Shown: positions 1 through 7,750 of the stretch, piece by piece | How the letters are laid out: each line of letters starts with the position of its first letter | Numbering within the stretch: the first letter of the stretch is position 1 | NCBI RefSeq assembly: GCF_002008165.1 | Contig: NZ_MRDM01000014.1 | Coordinates: forward strand, 434,001-498,000 | DNA: 64,000 nucleotides | From: Rhizobium laguerreae | GTDB lineage: Bacteria; Pseudomonadota; Alphaproteobacteria; Rhizobiales; Rhizobiaceae | Direction: 5' to 3' | The notes under the pieces: model-generated | Told to the model about the DNA's origin: nothing | Databases searched by the model: none | The model's input: the letters and a program-made list of their open reading frames with translations, nothing else | Program-made: the position numbers and the translations under genes

Positions 1-61
1 TGCCCGCGCTGAGCGGCTCGCAGAAAGACTGGCGAGTCCGTTCGGTTCTCTTCTTCACCAC

Positions 62-80
62 CCTCCCCAAAGTGGGGAGG
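62..80. terminator. perfect hairpin, possible terminator
   Basis: CCTCCCC and GGGGAGG form a perfect 7-bp stem around the loop AAAGT. The downstream run GATTTT is short, so this is either a weak terminator of a gene left of the window or one of the small GC-rich hairpins common between rhizobial genes. Confidence 0.4.
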
Positions 81-119
81 CCTCGATTTTCGCGTCACAA
101 ATTCTAGAGGGTACGTTCC

Positions 120-767
120 ATGGATTTCACAGTTATCGATGCCGCACTCGTCGGAAAACTTCTGTTGCTGCTTCTGATCGGCCTCGGGCCGAAGATCGCT
201 CTGGTGCCGTTTCTGGAAAAGACCCACGCCTTCGATACCGAAACCAAAGTGCGCATCGGCCGCAAGATGGTTCTCATCGCCGTCGTCACGGCGCTGATCC
301 TTTTCGCCACCGGCGCTCTGCTGATGCGGCTTCTCCACATCACGGGTGGCGCGGTCGCCGTCGCCGGCGGCATCATCCTCGCGCTGATCGCCATCAAGAT
401 GGCATCAGGACCGACAGAGAAGCCGCATGACGACATTGCGGCGCCCGTCGATCCAGACAAGCTGGCCGTATTTCCGCTTGCGGTCCCTTACCTGCTCAAT
501 CCTGTCGGCATTACGGTCATCATCATAGCCTCCGGTGAAGTCGTCTCGATCGCCAGCGCGATACTCGTCACCGCTCTGATTCTGATCGTCGGCGCGTTCG
601 ACTATCTGGTGTTCACCAACATCGACAAGCTCGCCAAGCGCATGAAGCCAGTCACCATGATCGTCTCGGAGGTCGTCTTCGGCATTCTGCTGACGGCAGT
701 CGCGGTCCAGTTGATCGTCGCCGGGCTTGGAAATCTTGGCATCATCACCCCGACCGCTGTGCATTAG
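120..767 (+). CDS. MarC-like integral membrane protein
   Basis: A 215-residue, very hydrophobic protein with about six membrane segments (roughly residues 8-28, 47-69, 72-92, 115-135, 140-160 and 180-205) and a short acidic cytoplasmic stretch near residue 100. Length and layout fit the MarC/UPF0056 family of inner-membrane proteins, whose transport role is not settled despite the multiple-antibiotic-resistance name. The ATG follows AGAGGGTACGTTCC, a reasonable ribosome binding site. It stands alone, with a hairpin upstream and a gene-poor stretch downstream. Family assignment is by overall pattern; no substrate can be read from the sequence. Confidence 0.75.
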   Translation: MDFTVIDAALVGKLLLLLLIGLGPKIALVPFLEKTHAFDTETKVRIGRKMVLIAVVTALILFATGALLMRLLHITGGAVAVAGGIILALIAIKMASGPTEKPHDDIAAPVDPDKLAVFPLAVPYLLNPVGITVIIIASGEVVSIASAILVTALILIVGAFDYLVFTNIDKLAKRMKPVTMIVSEVVFGILLTAVAVQLIVAGLGNLGIITPTAVH

Positions 768-1252
768 ATTCGGCATCATGCCTGTCTACAGCTTTGTGAT
801 CCCTTGCGCGGAAAGCCTGGGGACTAAGGTCGTTTGCGGAGTGTAATATGCAATCAATTCGAACCAACTCAGCAAACCCGTTAAAAAACAGCAATTTCGA
901 AAAATTTCGATTCAAGCGATCGTACGAAATCCCGACCTGGTCCGAGAGATCCAGCATCTGCCGTTCACCGAGGTCGGTGACCAAGCCACGAAAGATGGGG
1001 AACACGATCCAGAACAGGGTCAGGGCCGCGGTTGTCTGAGCTGCGAGGAGCCCGCGTAGATCCATGTTGCCGACGGCCCTGATCTTGACGTCAAGCTCGG
1101 CCTCCCCGCAGTCCTGCTATTCGTTGCCATAGCGCACGAGCCGGAAGGCTCAAGCCGGCGTGGCTGCGGCCGGCGGCGCACGCATGTTTTCCGGCCGATG
1201 CCGATCCGACATACCAATCGGATCGGCATTGGAGTTCATCGCATATCTAGCG
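768..1252. other. gene-poor stretch, possible decayed ORF
   Basis: About 485 bases between marC and the convergent DUF1254 gene hold no convincing gene. On the minus strand, codons from about 1065 down to 748 read as a plausible protein with a hydrophobic patch (ALTLFWIVFPIF), and the same frame continues upstream past one TAG near 1115. This could be a decayed gene, but I recognise no family and no good ribosome binding site. Confidence 0.35.
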
Positions 1253-2770
1253 TCACTCGACCGGTTCGAACTCGCCCGGCTTCCAGGTCTTGTCGAACCA
1301 CGGCTCCAGGGGCCCATAGAGGCGAAGAAGGACGTTCCAACCCTTGCCGGGCACTGTCTGGACCCAGTTGGCCTCATGGCCTTTCGGCGCCGTCGGACCG
1401 AACCAGACATCGACGGACGAGTCCGCGTTGATCACGATGTCTTTCTTGTCGCTCCCGATGCTGGGGAATTGCCGGTCCGTCTGCAGCATCGAACGCGTCT
1501 GGTTGTCATACGCCACGAACGACCAGAATTCCTTTGCAGGAATGTTTGGCGGCAGGTGAATCTTATAGGTCTTGCCGCCGTCGAATGGCTTGCCGTCCTT
1601 GTCGGTCGTGGCGCCGGCATATTGCGAACCGATGCCGACGCGCTTTATCGCCATCGCCGGCGTGATGCCCGTCGCGTAGTAGTGAAACAGGACGCGCGCA
1701 TCCAGATAGCGAACGCCGGGCTGCAGAAGAAACTCGTAACTGCCGCCGACAAAGCCGGTGAACCAGGCACTGTTCGGATAATAATAGGCGTCCTTCATGC
1801 GGGTCTTGAAGGTGATCGTGCGCGCCGTCGCATTGCCGACGGCCACGGCTTCGGTGAGTATCTTCTTCATTCGTTCGTCGGGCGCGAAGGGCTTTCCCTT
1901 TACGATGCCGATGGAGGCGAGTTGTCCCAGCACTTCCGGATGATAGGCTTCGTTCGGCTCGTACTGAACGATGGCGTTCACTTCCTCGTAGAAATGAAAA
2001 TTATTGGCATGGATCGTGTTGAACTCCTTGCCTGAGACGTTGACAATCTTCATCGGCGGCGGATTGCCGGCCGCCGAAAGCGGATAGACCTTCGCGAATT
2101 TCCTGGTGTTTTCGACGGCCGCCGTCGTGCTGCCGCCTTCGAGGAAGCCGCGCCAGAAGAACAGGTTCCCGTAGGTCGACGACCGCAACACGTGATAGCC
2201 CTCGGGGACCACGCCCTCGTAGTCCGGCGGCAAGAGCAGGTATTTTCCACCCTTACCCTTGTCCGGGCCGGCATTGCCGACATCGCCGACATATTGGAAC
2301 CAGTGGTTGTCGATCATGCCCAGGATGTTGGGCGGCGTCTCGATGACCAGCGGACCCGCCTTAGTGTCGAGCCACATGAGATTGTAAATGCTTTCGGTGT
2401 TGCCGGTCAGGAACAGCGAATGCGAGTCCATGAGATTTTCGAATATCAGGATCGTCTGGTTGTTGTCGGCGCCCTGGCTGACCAGTCCAACCCGCATAGC
2501 TTCGACGGATGCACCGGGCATCGCATTGAGAAAAGCATCCACGCCTCGCATGAAATCGAGATTGTCATAGATCTTCTCCGAAGTGGCGTCGTCCGGAAAG
2601 CCGTCAAAAAAATTCAGCTTGCCAATCCTGGTGTCGACGCTCTCCGGCGTGACGATCGAATCCGGTATCGGCGTCGCCATCTTCGTCTTCGGTGCTTCGG
2701 CGTACGCGGTTCCCCAGCCCATCAGCAGCACCGCGGCAGTAGCGTAAACCCGTCTCGTCGCGCGTTTCAT
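1253..2770 (-). CDS. exported DUF1254/DUF1214 protein
   Basis: A 505-residue protein with a Sec-type signal peptide (positive start MKRATRR, hydrophobic core, cleavage near AYA-EA at about residue 25). The N-terminal half (about 60-180) resembles DUF1254 and the C-terminal half (about 330-490) DUF1214, with WSFVAYDNQTRSML and the conserved end region NWVQTVPGKGWNVLLRLYGP. These paired domains are widespread in proteobacterial periplasms but have no established reaction. It is a paralogue of the protein at 10629-12071. Start codon follows AAGGAGAGTGCA, a strong ribosome binding site. A copy of the region's shared GTAACATAC motif lies about 80 bases upstream. Confidence 0.85.
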   Translation of the reverse strand: MKRATRRVYATAAVLLMGWGTAYAEAPKTKMATPIPDSIVTPESVDTRIGKLNFFDGFPDDATSEKIYDNLDFMRGVDAFLNAMPGASVEAMRVGLVSQGADNNQTILIFENLMDSHSLFLTGNTESIYNLMWLDTKAGPLVIETPPNILGMIDNHWFQYVGDVGNAGPDKGKGGKYLLLPPDYEGVVPEGYHVLRSSTYGNLFFWRGFLEGGSTTAAVENTRKFAKVYPLSAAGNPPPMKIVNVSGKEFNTIHANNFHFYEEVNAIVQYEPNEAYHPEVLGQLASIGIVKGKPFAPDERMKKILTEAVAVGNATARTITFKTRMKDAYYYPNSAWFTGFVGGSYEFLLQPGVRYLDARVLFHYYATGITPAMAIKRVGIGSQYAGATTDKDGKPFDGGKTYKIHLPPNIPAKEFWSFVAYDNQTRSMLQTDRQFPSIGSDKKDIVINADSSVDVWFGPTAPKGHEANWVQTVPGKGWNVLLRLYGPLEPWFDKTWKPGEFEPVE

Positions 2771-2849
2771 TGCACTCTCCTTGTCGACCGCCCCGTCGGT
2801 CGTTTTTCATGAGGTCGCCAATCTGTGTGCATTCGGCGGCGCGCGGGGA

Positions 2850-2868
2850 AGTATGTTACGGTTACACG
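2850..2868. promoter_or_regulatory. shared motif site a (GTAACATAC)
   Basis: Read on the minus strand, towards the DUF1254 gene that starts at 2770, this is TGTAACCGTAACATAC. It shares the nine-base core GTAACATAC with four other intergenic sites in the first 10 kb and has an imperfect second arm (TGTAAC against GTAACA). Probable operator of a common regulator. Confidence 0.55.
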
Positions 2869-2904
2869 ACCGTAGCTTACCGCGAGGCGCCCCCGCGGCT
2901 TCGG

Positions 2905-3681
2905 CTAGAACTTCACCGCCAGTCGCGTGAAGACGCCGTGCTGGGTGGCGTCGTACTGGAAGCCACCGTCCTCGTAGTCGGTGTAGAGGGCCTTGTAGCC
3001 GAGAGACGAAGCGAGCGTGTCCGTCCAGTTATAGCCGACCGTCGCGGTGCCCTGCAGAGTGATGTCGGAAGCGACGCCGAAGCCGCCGATGTCGGCCATG
3101 ACGTCGACGAACCATTTGCAGTTGACGTCATAATGCATGGTGAGCCCGACGATCGGATCGGCCCAGCTTTGCGAACCGCTGCGGTCGATCGCCGGGAAGA
3201 ATACGGGATCGATCCCGAGTTCCACCTTGTTGTGCTGGTAGCGAAGTCCGCCCGTCGCGTAGAGCTGCATGTTCGCCACGTTGACGGGCAGCTCGTAGCC
3301 GACAAGGGCCGTCGCCACGATCTGCGTCTGCTCGAAGTCGGCCGTTCCGCCGAAGGGGCCGACGTCGGCGTCGGTCGAAATCTTGGCCCACATGACATCC
3401 GTATAGAGAAGCCAGCTATCGCCTGCTGCTTGAAAGGATCCTGCGAACACGCCGTCCAAATCCTCGAGCACGTCCAGAGGCGAGACGTCGACTGCCGCCG
3501 CCGGCAGGCCGCGCACGCCGATGTCGCCATTCAAACCTGCCAGCCAGCCGTCGAACGTAACCTGGAACTTCCATCCGCTGTCGGCGACAACCAACCGAGG
3601 TTCCGACATGTCTGCGGCGGCCGCGGGTGCCGCCGCCAGTGCCAGAGCCAACCCGCAATAGACGCTTTTCATTTCGATCAT
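2905..3681 (-). CDS. outer-membrane beta-barrel protein (putative)
   Basis: About 258 residues with a signal peptide ending in AAAPAAAADM, followed by alternating amphipathic strands and a C-terminal phenylalanine (FTRLAVKF), the usual signature of a protein inserted by the BAM machinery. It resembles small alphaproteobacterial outer-membrane proteins with an eight-strand barrel. The reading frame is open to 3738, but MIEMKSVYCG at 3681 (or the Met at 3672) best places the signal peptide. Possible role: pore or surface protein working with the neighbouring exported DUF1254 and DUF2147 proteins; this is inference from context. Confidence 0.65.
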   Translation of the reverse strand: MIEMKSVYCGLALALAAAPAAAADMSEPRLVVADSGWKFQVTFDGWLAGLNGDIGVRGLPAAAVDVSPLDVLEDLDGVFAGSFQAAGDSWLLYTDVMWAKISTDADVGPFGGTADFEQTQIVATALVGYELPVNVANMQLYATGGLRYQHNKVELGIDPVFFPAIDRSGSQSWADPIVGLTMHYDVNCKWFVDVMADIGGFGVASDITLQGTATVGYNWTDTLASSLGYKALYTDYEDGGFQYDATQHGVFTRLAVKF

Positions 3682-3764
3682 GCAGCAATCCCGATCTTCC
3701 ATGGCTCCGGCGGATGCCGGAAATGATTCCCGGTGCAAGGATAGCCAATCACGCCGGAAGCACC

Positions 3765-3774
3765 CGTATGTTAC
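3765..3774. promoter_or_regulatory. shared motif site b (half site)
   Basis: CGTATGTTAC, which on the minus strand is GTAACATACG, identical to the core of sites at 5652-5672 and 9558-9578. Only one clear arm is present. It lies about 85 bases upstream of the beta-barrel gene that starts near 3681. Confidence 0.5.
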
Positions 3775-3796
3775 CTATTCCGTTTGTCCCTGCGGA

Positions 3797-4135
3797 CTAT
3801 TGGCGTGACCACTTCTGCGACTCGCAGACGACCTTCATCACACAGCCTTTGAGAGTAACCGTGTCGCCGGAGACGCTGATGGTGCCGTTGTAGGTCTTCT
3901 TCGCGTCGGGATCGGTGATCTTGCCGGAATAGCTGCCACCGCTACCTTCGAACGCGCCGATCTTCTCGCCGGTATGCTTGCCGCTCTTCAGCGTGATGCA
4001 GAAACCGCCGCCGCACGGCTCGATCGCGGCAGTGTCGCCGAGCGTCGTCTTCCAGTTTCCGACGATCGGCTCGGCTGCGCTCGCCAGTCCGGTCGACATC
4101 AGCAGCGCTGTGACGGAGATCAGGATGGGTTTCAC
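3797..4135 (-). CDS. exported DUF2147-like protein
   Basis: About 112 residues with a GTG start (MKPILISVTALLMS after translation) preceded by GCGAGGACCTTACC. A signal peptide ends near GLASAAEP. The mature part begins IVGNWKTTLGD and has GKITDPDAKKTYNG and the late cysteine pair around KGCVMKVVCES, the layout of DUF2147 proteins, small periplasmic beta-rich proteins of unknown function. Two internal cysteines (GGGFCITL and the pair above) suggest disulphides. It is transcribed away from the gene at 4326, and the space between holds shared motif site c. Confidence 0.7.
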   Translation of the reverse strand: MKPILISVTALLMSTGLASAAEPIVGNWKTTLGDTAAIEPCGGGFCITLKSGKHTGEKIGAFEGSGGSYSGKITDPDAKKTYNGTISVSGDTVTLKGCVMKVVCESQKWSRQ

Positions 4136-4218
4136 GGTAAGGTCCTCGCATGGGTAGCCCGCCACCGGGCCGATGACCGAATGGATCACACATGCGCTGC
4201 CGACCGCAAGAAACTCGC

Positions 4219-4239
4219 GGTGTGTTACTGTAACCTACA
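4219..4239. promoter_or_regulatory. shared motif site c (dyad)
   Basis: GGTGTGTTAC-T-GTAACCTACA is a dyad with 7 of 10 arm positions complementary, centred at 4229. It matches the consensus CGTATGTTAC-N-GTAACATACG and lies between the divergent genes starting at 4135 (minus) and 4326 (plus), so it may control both. Confidence 0.55.
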
Positions 4240-4325
4240 TGGTGCCGGCCGGGTTCTGTGTCATCTTCGTGACGACTACGCGGATGAGCGGGAGCCTTCG
4301 CGTCGACTGGCCGGGAGCCGATGCA

Positions 4326-4592
4326 ATGGGATACGACACGGAGTTCGCCAAGCGCAAGTTTCCCGAGCAGGCGCTGGAGATCGAACAGCTTACCTCCCGC
4401 AATGAAAGCTTTCGGGAACTTTGCCACGACTTTTCCATCGCGGACCAGCTCGTGCAGGACTGGGAGTCGTCGATGGCTCCGGGGCGAGATGAACGTTACG
4501 CCGAGGCGCTCGAACTCAGGGATTGGCTCGGCAAGGAAATTCACACCATGCTGGATCTTGCCAAGGTCGTGCCATTCCCGGCCGCCAGATGA
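4326..4592 (+). CDS. small helical protein of unknown function
   Basis: An 88-residue soluble protein rich in charged residues and predicted to be mostly helical (FAKRKFPEQALEIEQL, DWLGKEIHTMLDLAKVV). I chose ATG 4326 because GGGAG lies 9 bases upstream and codons before it look non-coding. I do not recognise the family with certainty; the length and helix pattern recall YdcH-like small proteins. It lies upstream of the DUF4105 gene in the same direction with about 50 bases between them, so the two are probably cotranscribed. Confidence 0.55.
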   Translation: MGYDTEFAKRKFPEQALEIEQLTSRNESFRELCHDFSIADQLVQDWESSMAPGRDERYAEALELRDWLGKEIHTMLDLAKVVPFPAAR

Positions 4593-4645
4593 AACGCGCG
4601 ATCTCCGCATCATCGGTACTTTGGCGGCTACGGAAAAGGAACAAC

Positions 4646-5656
4646 ATGCCTCGACTGATGGCGATCGCCTTGATCTTCCCGGTCGCCCTGATCGTGGCGG
4701 CTTCGACAGCCTGGGCTTCCCTCGCCCTATGGTATCGCCTGCCTGATGGCGGACGGGCAATTGGCGCTGGCGTCTTCTTCGTTTTCGGTCTCTTCACTGT
4801 AGCGGCGCTTGCCAGCCGGCTGCGCATCAAAGCACTCCTTTCGTTCGCTGTCGTCTTTGCGCTGGTTCTCTTCTGGTGGAACTCGATCAAGCCGGAAGCG
4901 AACGCCGTATGGGCGCCGGATGTCGCCCGCCAGGTCACCGGTCGCATCGACGGAGATTCCCTGACTTTGACCGATGTCCGGGACTTCGAGTGGCGAAGCA
5001 ATTCCGACTTTACGGAGCGCTGGACGACAAGAAGCTACGATGTGAGCAAGGTGAAGACGGTCGACCTGTTCATGTCATACTGGGCGGGGCCGAAGATCGC
5101 GCATGTCATCTTCAGCTTCGGCTTCGAAGGCGGCGAACAGCTCGCCTGGTCTATCGAGGTTCGCCATAAGGTCGGCGGCGGGTTTTCTCCCCTTGCCGAC
5201 CTCTTCAAGAACGACCCGCTGGTGGTTGTTGCCGCGGACGAACGTGACGTCGTCGGCGTCCGCTCCAACGTGCGTGGCGAGGACGTCCAGATCTACCGGC
5301 TGAGAGCCAGTCCCGAGCAGGCGCGGAACCTGCTGCTCGAGTACGTCGCGGAAGCCAACGCGCTCGCCCGGACGCCGCAGTTCTATAACTCGATCACGAC
5401 GAACTGCACGACGACCGTCGCCAAGCTGATGCGGGTCGCAGGAGACAAGGTGCCGTTCGACTGGCGGCTGATCGTCAACGGTTATCTTCCCGACTACGCC
5501 TATGACCGGGGAGCCATCGACACGTCGATGCCGCTCATCCGCCTGCGGGAGATTGCCAAGATCGACGTGCGGGCGCGGGCGGACGGATTGTCGCCCGACT
5601 TCTCGAAGGCAATCCGTCTCGGCGTGCCCTTCCCGGTCGTCGTCGCTAAGCCGTAA
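4646..5656 (+). CDS. DUF4105 (Lnb N-terminal-like) membrane protein
   Basis: 336 residues from the ATG at 4646, which follows GGAAAAGGAACAAC. Two or three N-terminal membrane helices (about residues 5-25, 34-52 and 58-75) anchor a periplasmic domain. FYNSITTNCTTTVAKL, with Cys254, matches the conserved NCTT segment of DUF4105/Lnb-N domains, a papain-like fold thought to carry a catalytic cysteine. Related proteins sit in bacterial envelopes and the substrate is unknown. An upstream in-frame extension to 4523 overlaps the previous gene and is unlikely to be used. A shared motif site overlaps the stop codon region. Confidence 0.75.
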   Translation: MPRLMAIALIFPVALIVAASTAWASLALWYRLPDGGRAIGAGVFFVFGLFTVAALASRLRIKALLSFAVVFALVLFWWNSIKPEANAVWAPDVARQVTGRIDGDSLTLTDVRDFEWRSNSDFTERWTTRSYDVSKVKTVDLFMSYWAGPKIAHVIFSFGFEGGEQLAWSIEVRHKVGGGFSPLADLFKNDPLVVVAADERDVVGVRSNVRGEDVQIYRLRASPEQARNLLLEYVAEANALARTPQFYNSITTNCTTTVAKLMRVAGDKVPFDWRLIVNGYLPDYAYDRGAIDTSMPLIRLREIAKIDVRARADGLSPDFSKAIRLGVPFPVVVAKP

Positions 5657-5672
5657 CGTACAGTAACATACG
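5652..5672. promoter_or_regulatory. shared motif site d (dyad)
   Basis: CGTAACGTAC-A-GTAACATACG, a dyad with 7 of 10 complementary arm positions. The 14 bases TACAGTAACATACG are identical to site e at 9565-9578. It is about 90 bases upstream of the small exported protein starting at 5763. Confidence 0.6.
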
Positions 5673-5762
5673 AAGGGAATCGCGATGATTGAGGCATGGT
5701 CCGCCTCTGTCACGAATTCGCTGGGCGAAATTTCGCCTATGCCTTTAACCAGGACCGAACTC

Positions 5763-6137
5763 ATGAACCTCGTCAAGCACTTCCAGAACTTCGCGACGAC
5801 TGCGGCAATCTTGATGATGGTGGTCGCGCCGATGTTCGCTCCGACCCCGGCCGAAGCCCGCCGTGCGGCGGTCGGCTGCGGAGCGAGAGGATGTGCGGCC
5901 GTCAGCAATCGCGGCGCTGTCGTGGTCCCTCGCGCGCCCGTCAGGCGCGGCGTCGTCGTCGTGAATCCACGTCGCTATTGGCCCGCCGGGGGCGCGATCG
6001 CGGCTGGAGCCGCCATCGGCTTCATCGCGGGCGCCGCGGCGACCTCGGTCGCCGGGACGCCGCCGAAGTCCGGCATGTGCTGGTACTATACGGATAGCAC
6101 CAAGAAGACGGGTTTCTGGGACGTCTGCCCACGATAG
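5763..6137 (+). CDS. small exported glycine/alanine-rich protein
   Basis: 124 residues. ATG 5763 follows AGGACCGAACTC; an in-frame extension to 5685 would put residues before the signal peptide and overlap the operator region. The signal peptide covers about residues 1-32 (cleavage near PAEA-RR). The mature part is basic (ARRAAVGCGARGC, PRAPVRRGVVVVNP), then a glycine zipper-like hydrophobic stretch GAIAAGAAIGFIAGAAA, then a C-terminal CWYYTDSTKKTGFWDVCP. The arrangement suggests a small envelope-associated protein; I cannot name a family. Confidence 0.6.
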   Translation: MNLVKHFQNFATTAAILMMVVAPMFAPTPAEARRAAVGCGARGCAAVSNRGAVVVPRAPVRRGVVVVNPRRYWPAGGAIAAGAAIGFIAGAAATSVAGTPPKSGMCWYYTDSTKKTGFWDVCPR

Positions 6138-6205
6138 CGCTCGACGATCTGCGTGAGCATCGAGCACGTCGATCGATTTCAACAGACTGCGGTGATGTAG
6201 CCGGA

Positions 6206-7516
6206 ATGCAGATGGGGAACTTAAGCTTGTTTGGTTCGTTGGCTGCTGGTCATATCCGACGACTTCTTCCATGCCTCGCACTGGTCGTGCTCGCGGGCTG
6301 CGGCGGACATCCGAAGAACGTGCTGTCCCCCGTTGCGGACACCATGCCGGATACCAGTCGCGTCGATATGCTGGTCGCAACCACGCGCGCCCGATCGACT
6401 GTTTCCGGCGAGATGTTCACGGGCGAGCGAGCCCGGACGCCGTCCTTCGCGCAGATGAGAGTTTCACTGCCCAAGGTCCGCAACGAGGGCGACGTCGCCT
6501 GGCCAAGGAAGCTGCCTTCCAATCCGAAGACCGACTTCGCCACGCTGAAGGCCGACGAGCTCAATCTCGAGGGGGCGAAAGACTGGCTGAACGCCTCGGT
6601 CAAAAGGAACCGCGACCAAAGCGTGCTGGTCTTCATCCACGGCTTCAACAACCGCTTCGAGGATAGCGTCTACCGCTTCGCTCAGATCGTCCACGATTCC
6701 AATGTCCACAGCACGCCGGTCCTTGTGACCTGGCCATCGCGCGGCAGCCTACTCGCCTACGGTTATGACCGCGAGAGCACCAACTACACGCGCAACGCGC
6801 TCGAGACGCTGTTTCAGTATCTCGCCAAAGACGGCACCGTGAAGGAAGTCAACGTGCTGGCCCACTCGATGGGCAACTGGCTGGCGCTGGAAGCGCTCCG
6901 GCAGATGGCGATCCGCAACGGCGGTCTTCCGGCGAAGTTCAAGAACGTCATGCTCGCCGCTCCGGACGTCGACGTGGACGTCTTCCGGTCGCAGATCGAG
7001 GACATGGGCGACCCTCATCCACAGTTCACGCTCTTCGTCTCGCAAGACGACAAAGCGCTTGCCTTCTCACGGCGGGTCTGGGGCAACATCCCGCGGCTCG
7101 GTTCGATCGATCCGGAAACCGCGCCGTACAAGACCGAACTCGCCGACTACAAGGTCTCGGTGATCGATCTGACCAAGATCAAGGTCAGCGACGACCTCAA
7201 TCACAGCAAGTTCGCGGAATCGCCGCAAGTTGTCCAGCTCATCGGCGCGCGGCTGTCCGAAGGGCAGACGCTGACCGACAGCCGGGTCGGCCTCGGCGAC
7301 ACGATCCTTGCAGGGACGACGCATGTGGCGGCGGCGGCCGGAAGCGCCGCGGGCCTCATCCTGACCGCCCCCGTCGCAGTGCTCGACGCCGATACTCGCA
7401 GCAACTACGCCAATCATGTCGGCGGTCTGACCGGACAAGACAGCGGGACGCAGAAGATTGCGGTCAAGAACTGCGCGGCGACGCCGGCCGACCCGGCGTG
7501 CCGGAAGCAGCGATAG
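6206..7516 (+). CDS. DUF900 alpha/beta hydrolase, lipoprotein-like
   Basis: 436 residues. The N-terminus has a hydrophobic stretch ending in the lipobox-like LVVLAGCGG, so it is probably a lipoprotein. The hydrolase core has VFIHGFNNRF (oxyanion region, His145) and the nucleophile elbow NVLAHSMGNW with Ser221, the typical pair of DUF900 proteins. Catalytic Asp and His are expected near VMLAAPDVDVDVF and NHSKF. The C-terminal 80 residues are low-complexity and hydrophobic. Substrate unknown; its position between exported DUF1254, DUF4105 and barrel proteins suggests an envelope substrate. Confidence 0.8.
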   Translation: MQMGNLSLFGSLAAGHIRRLLPCLALVVLAGCGGHPKNVLSPVADTMPDTSRVDMLVATTRARSTVSGEMFTGERARTPSFAQMRVSLPKVRNEGDVAWPRKLPSNPKTDFATLKADELNLEGAKDWLNASVKRNRDQSVLVFIHGFNNRFEDSVYRFAQIVHDSNVHSTPVLVTWPSRGSLLAYGYDRESTNYTRNALETLFQYLAKDGTVKEVNVLAHSMGNWLALEALRQMAIRNGGLPAKFKNVMLAAPDVDVDVFRSQIEDMGDPHPQFTLFVSQDDKALAFSRRVWGNIPRLGSIDPETAPYKTELADYKVSVIDLTKIKVSDDLNHSKFAESPQVVQLIGARLSEGQTLTDSRVGLGDTILAGTTHVAAAAGSAAGLILTAPVAVLDADTRSNYANHVGGLTGQDSGTQKIAVKNCAATPADPACRKQR

Positions 7517-7750
7517 CAGGAGGCGCCGGCTTGAGTCCTGACACGCCTGACAGGCTCGTCTTCATATGTACGTTCGGGTCCCCTTCGTCGGCATCATCAT
7601 CACCCGCAAACCGGTTGCCCGGCCCATACGTGATCCGGCTTGAAACTTCTTTCAGGTAGACGAAACGCTCTTCGGGGGTTAGGTTGCATAAGGGGATTTC
7701 AATACAAGCTGTAACTGTCGCGCATATGTGTGACGGATGGGGAGCATGCA

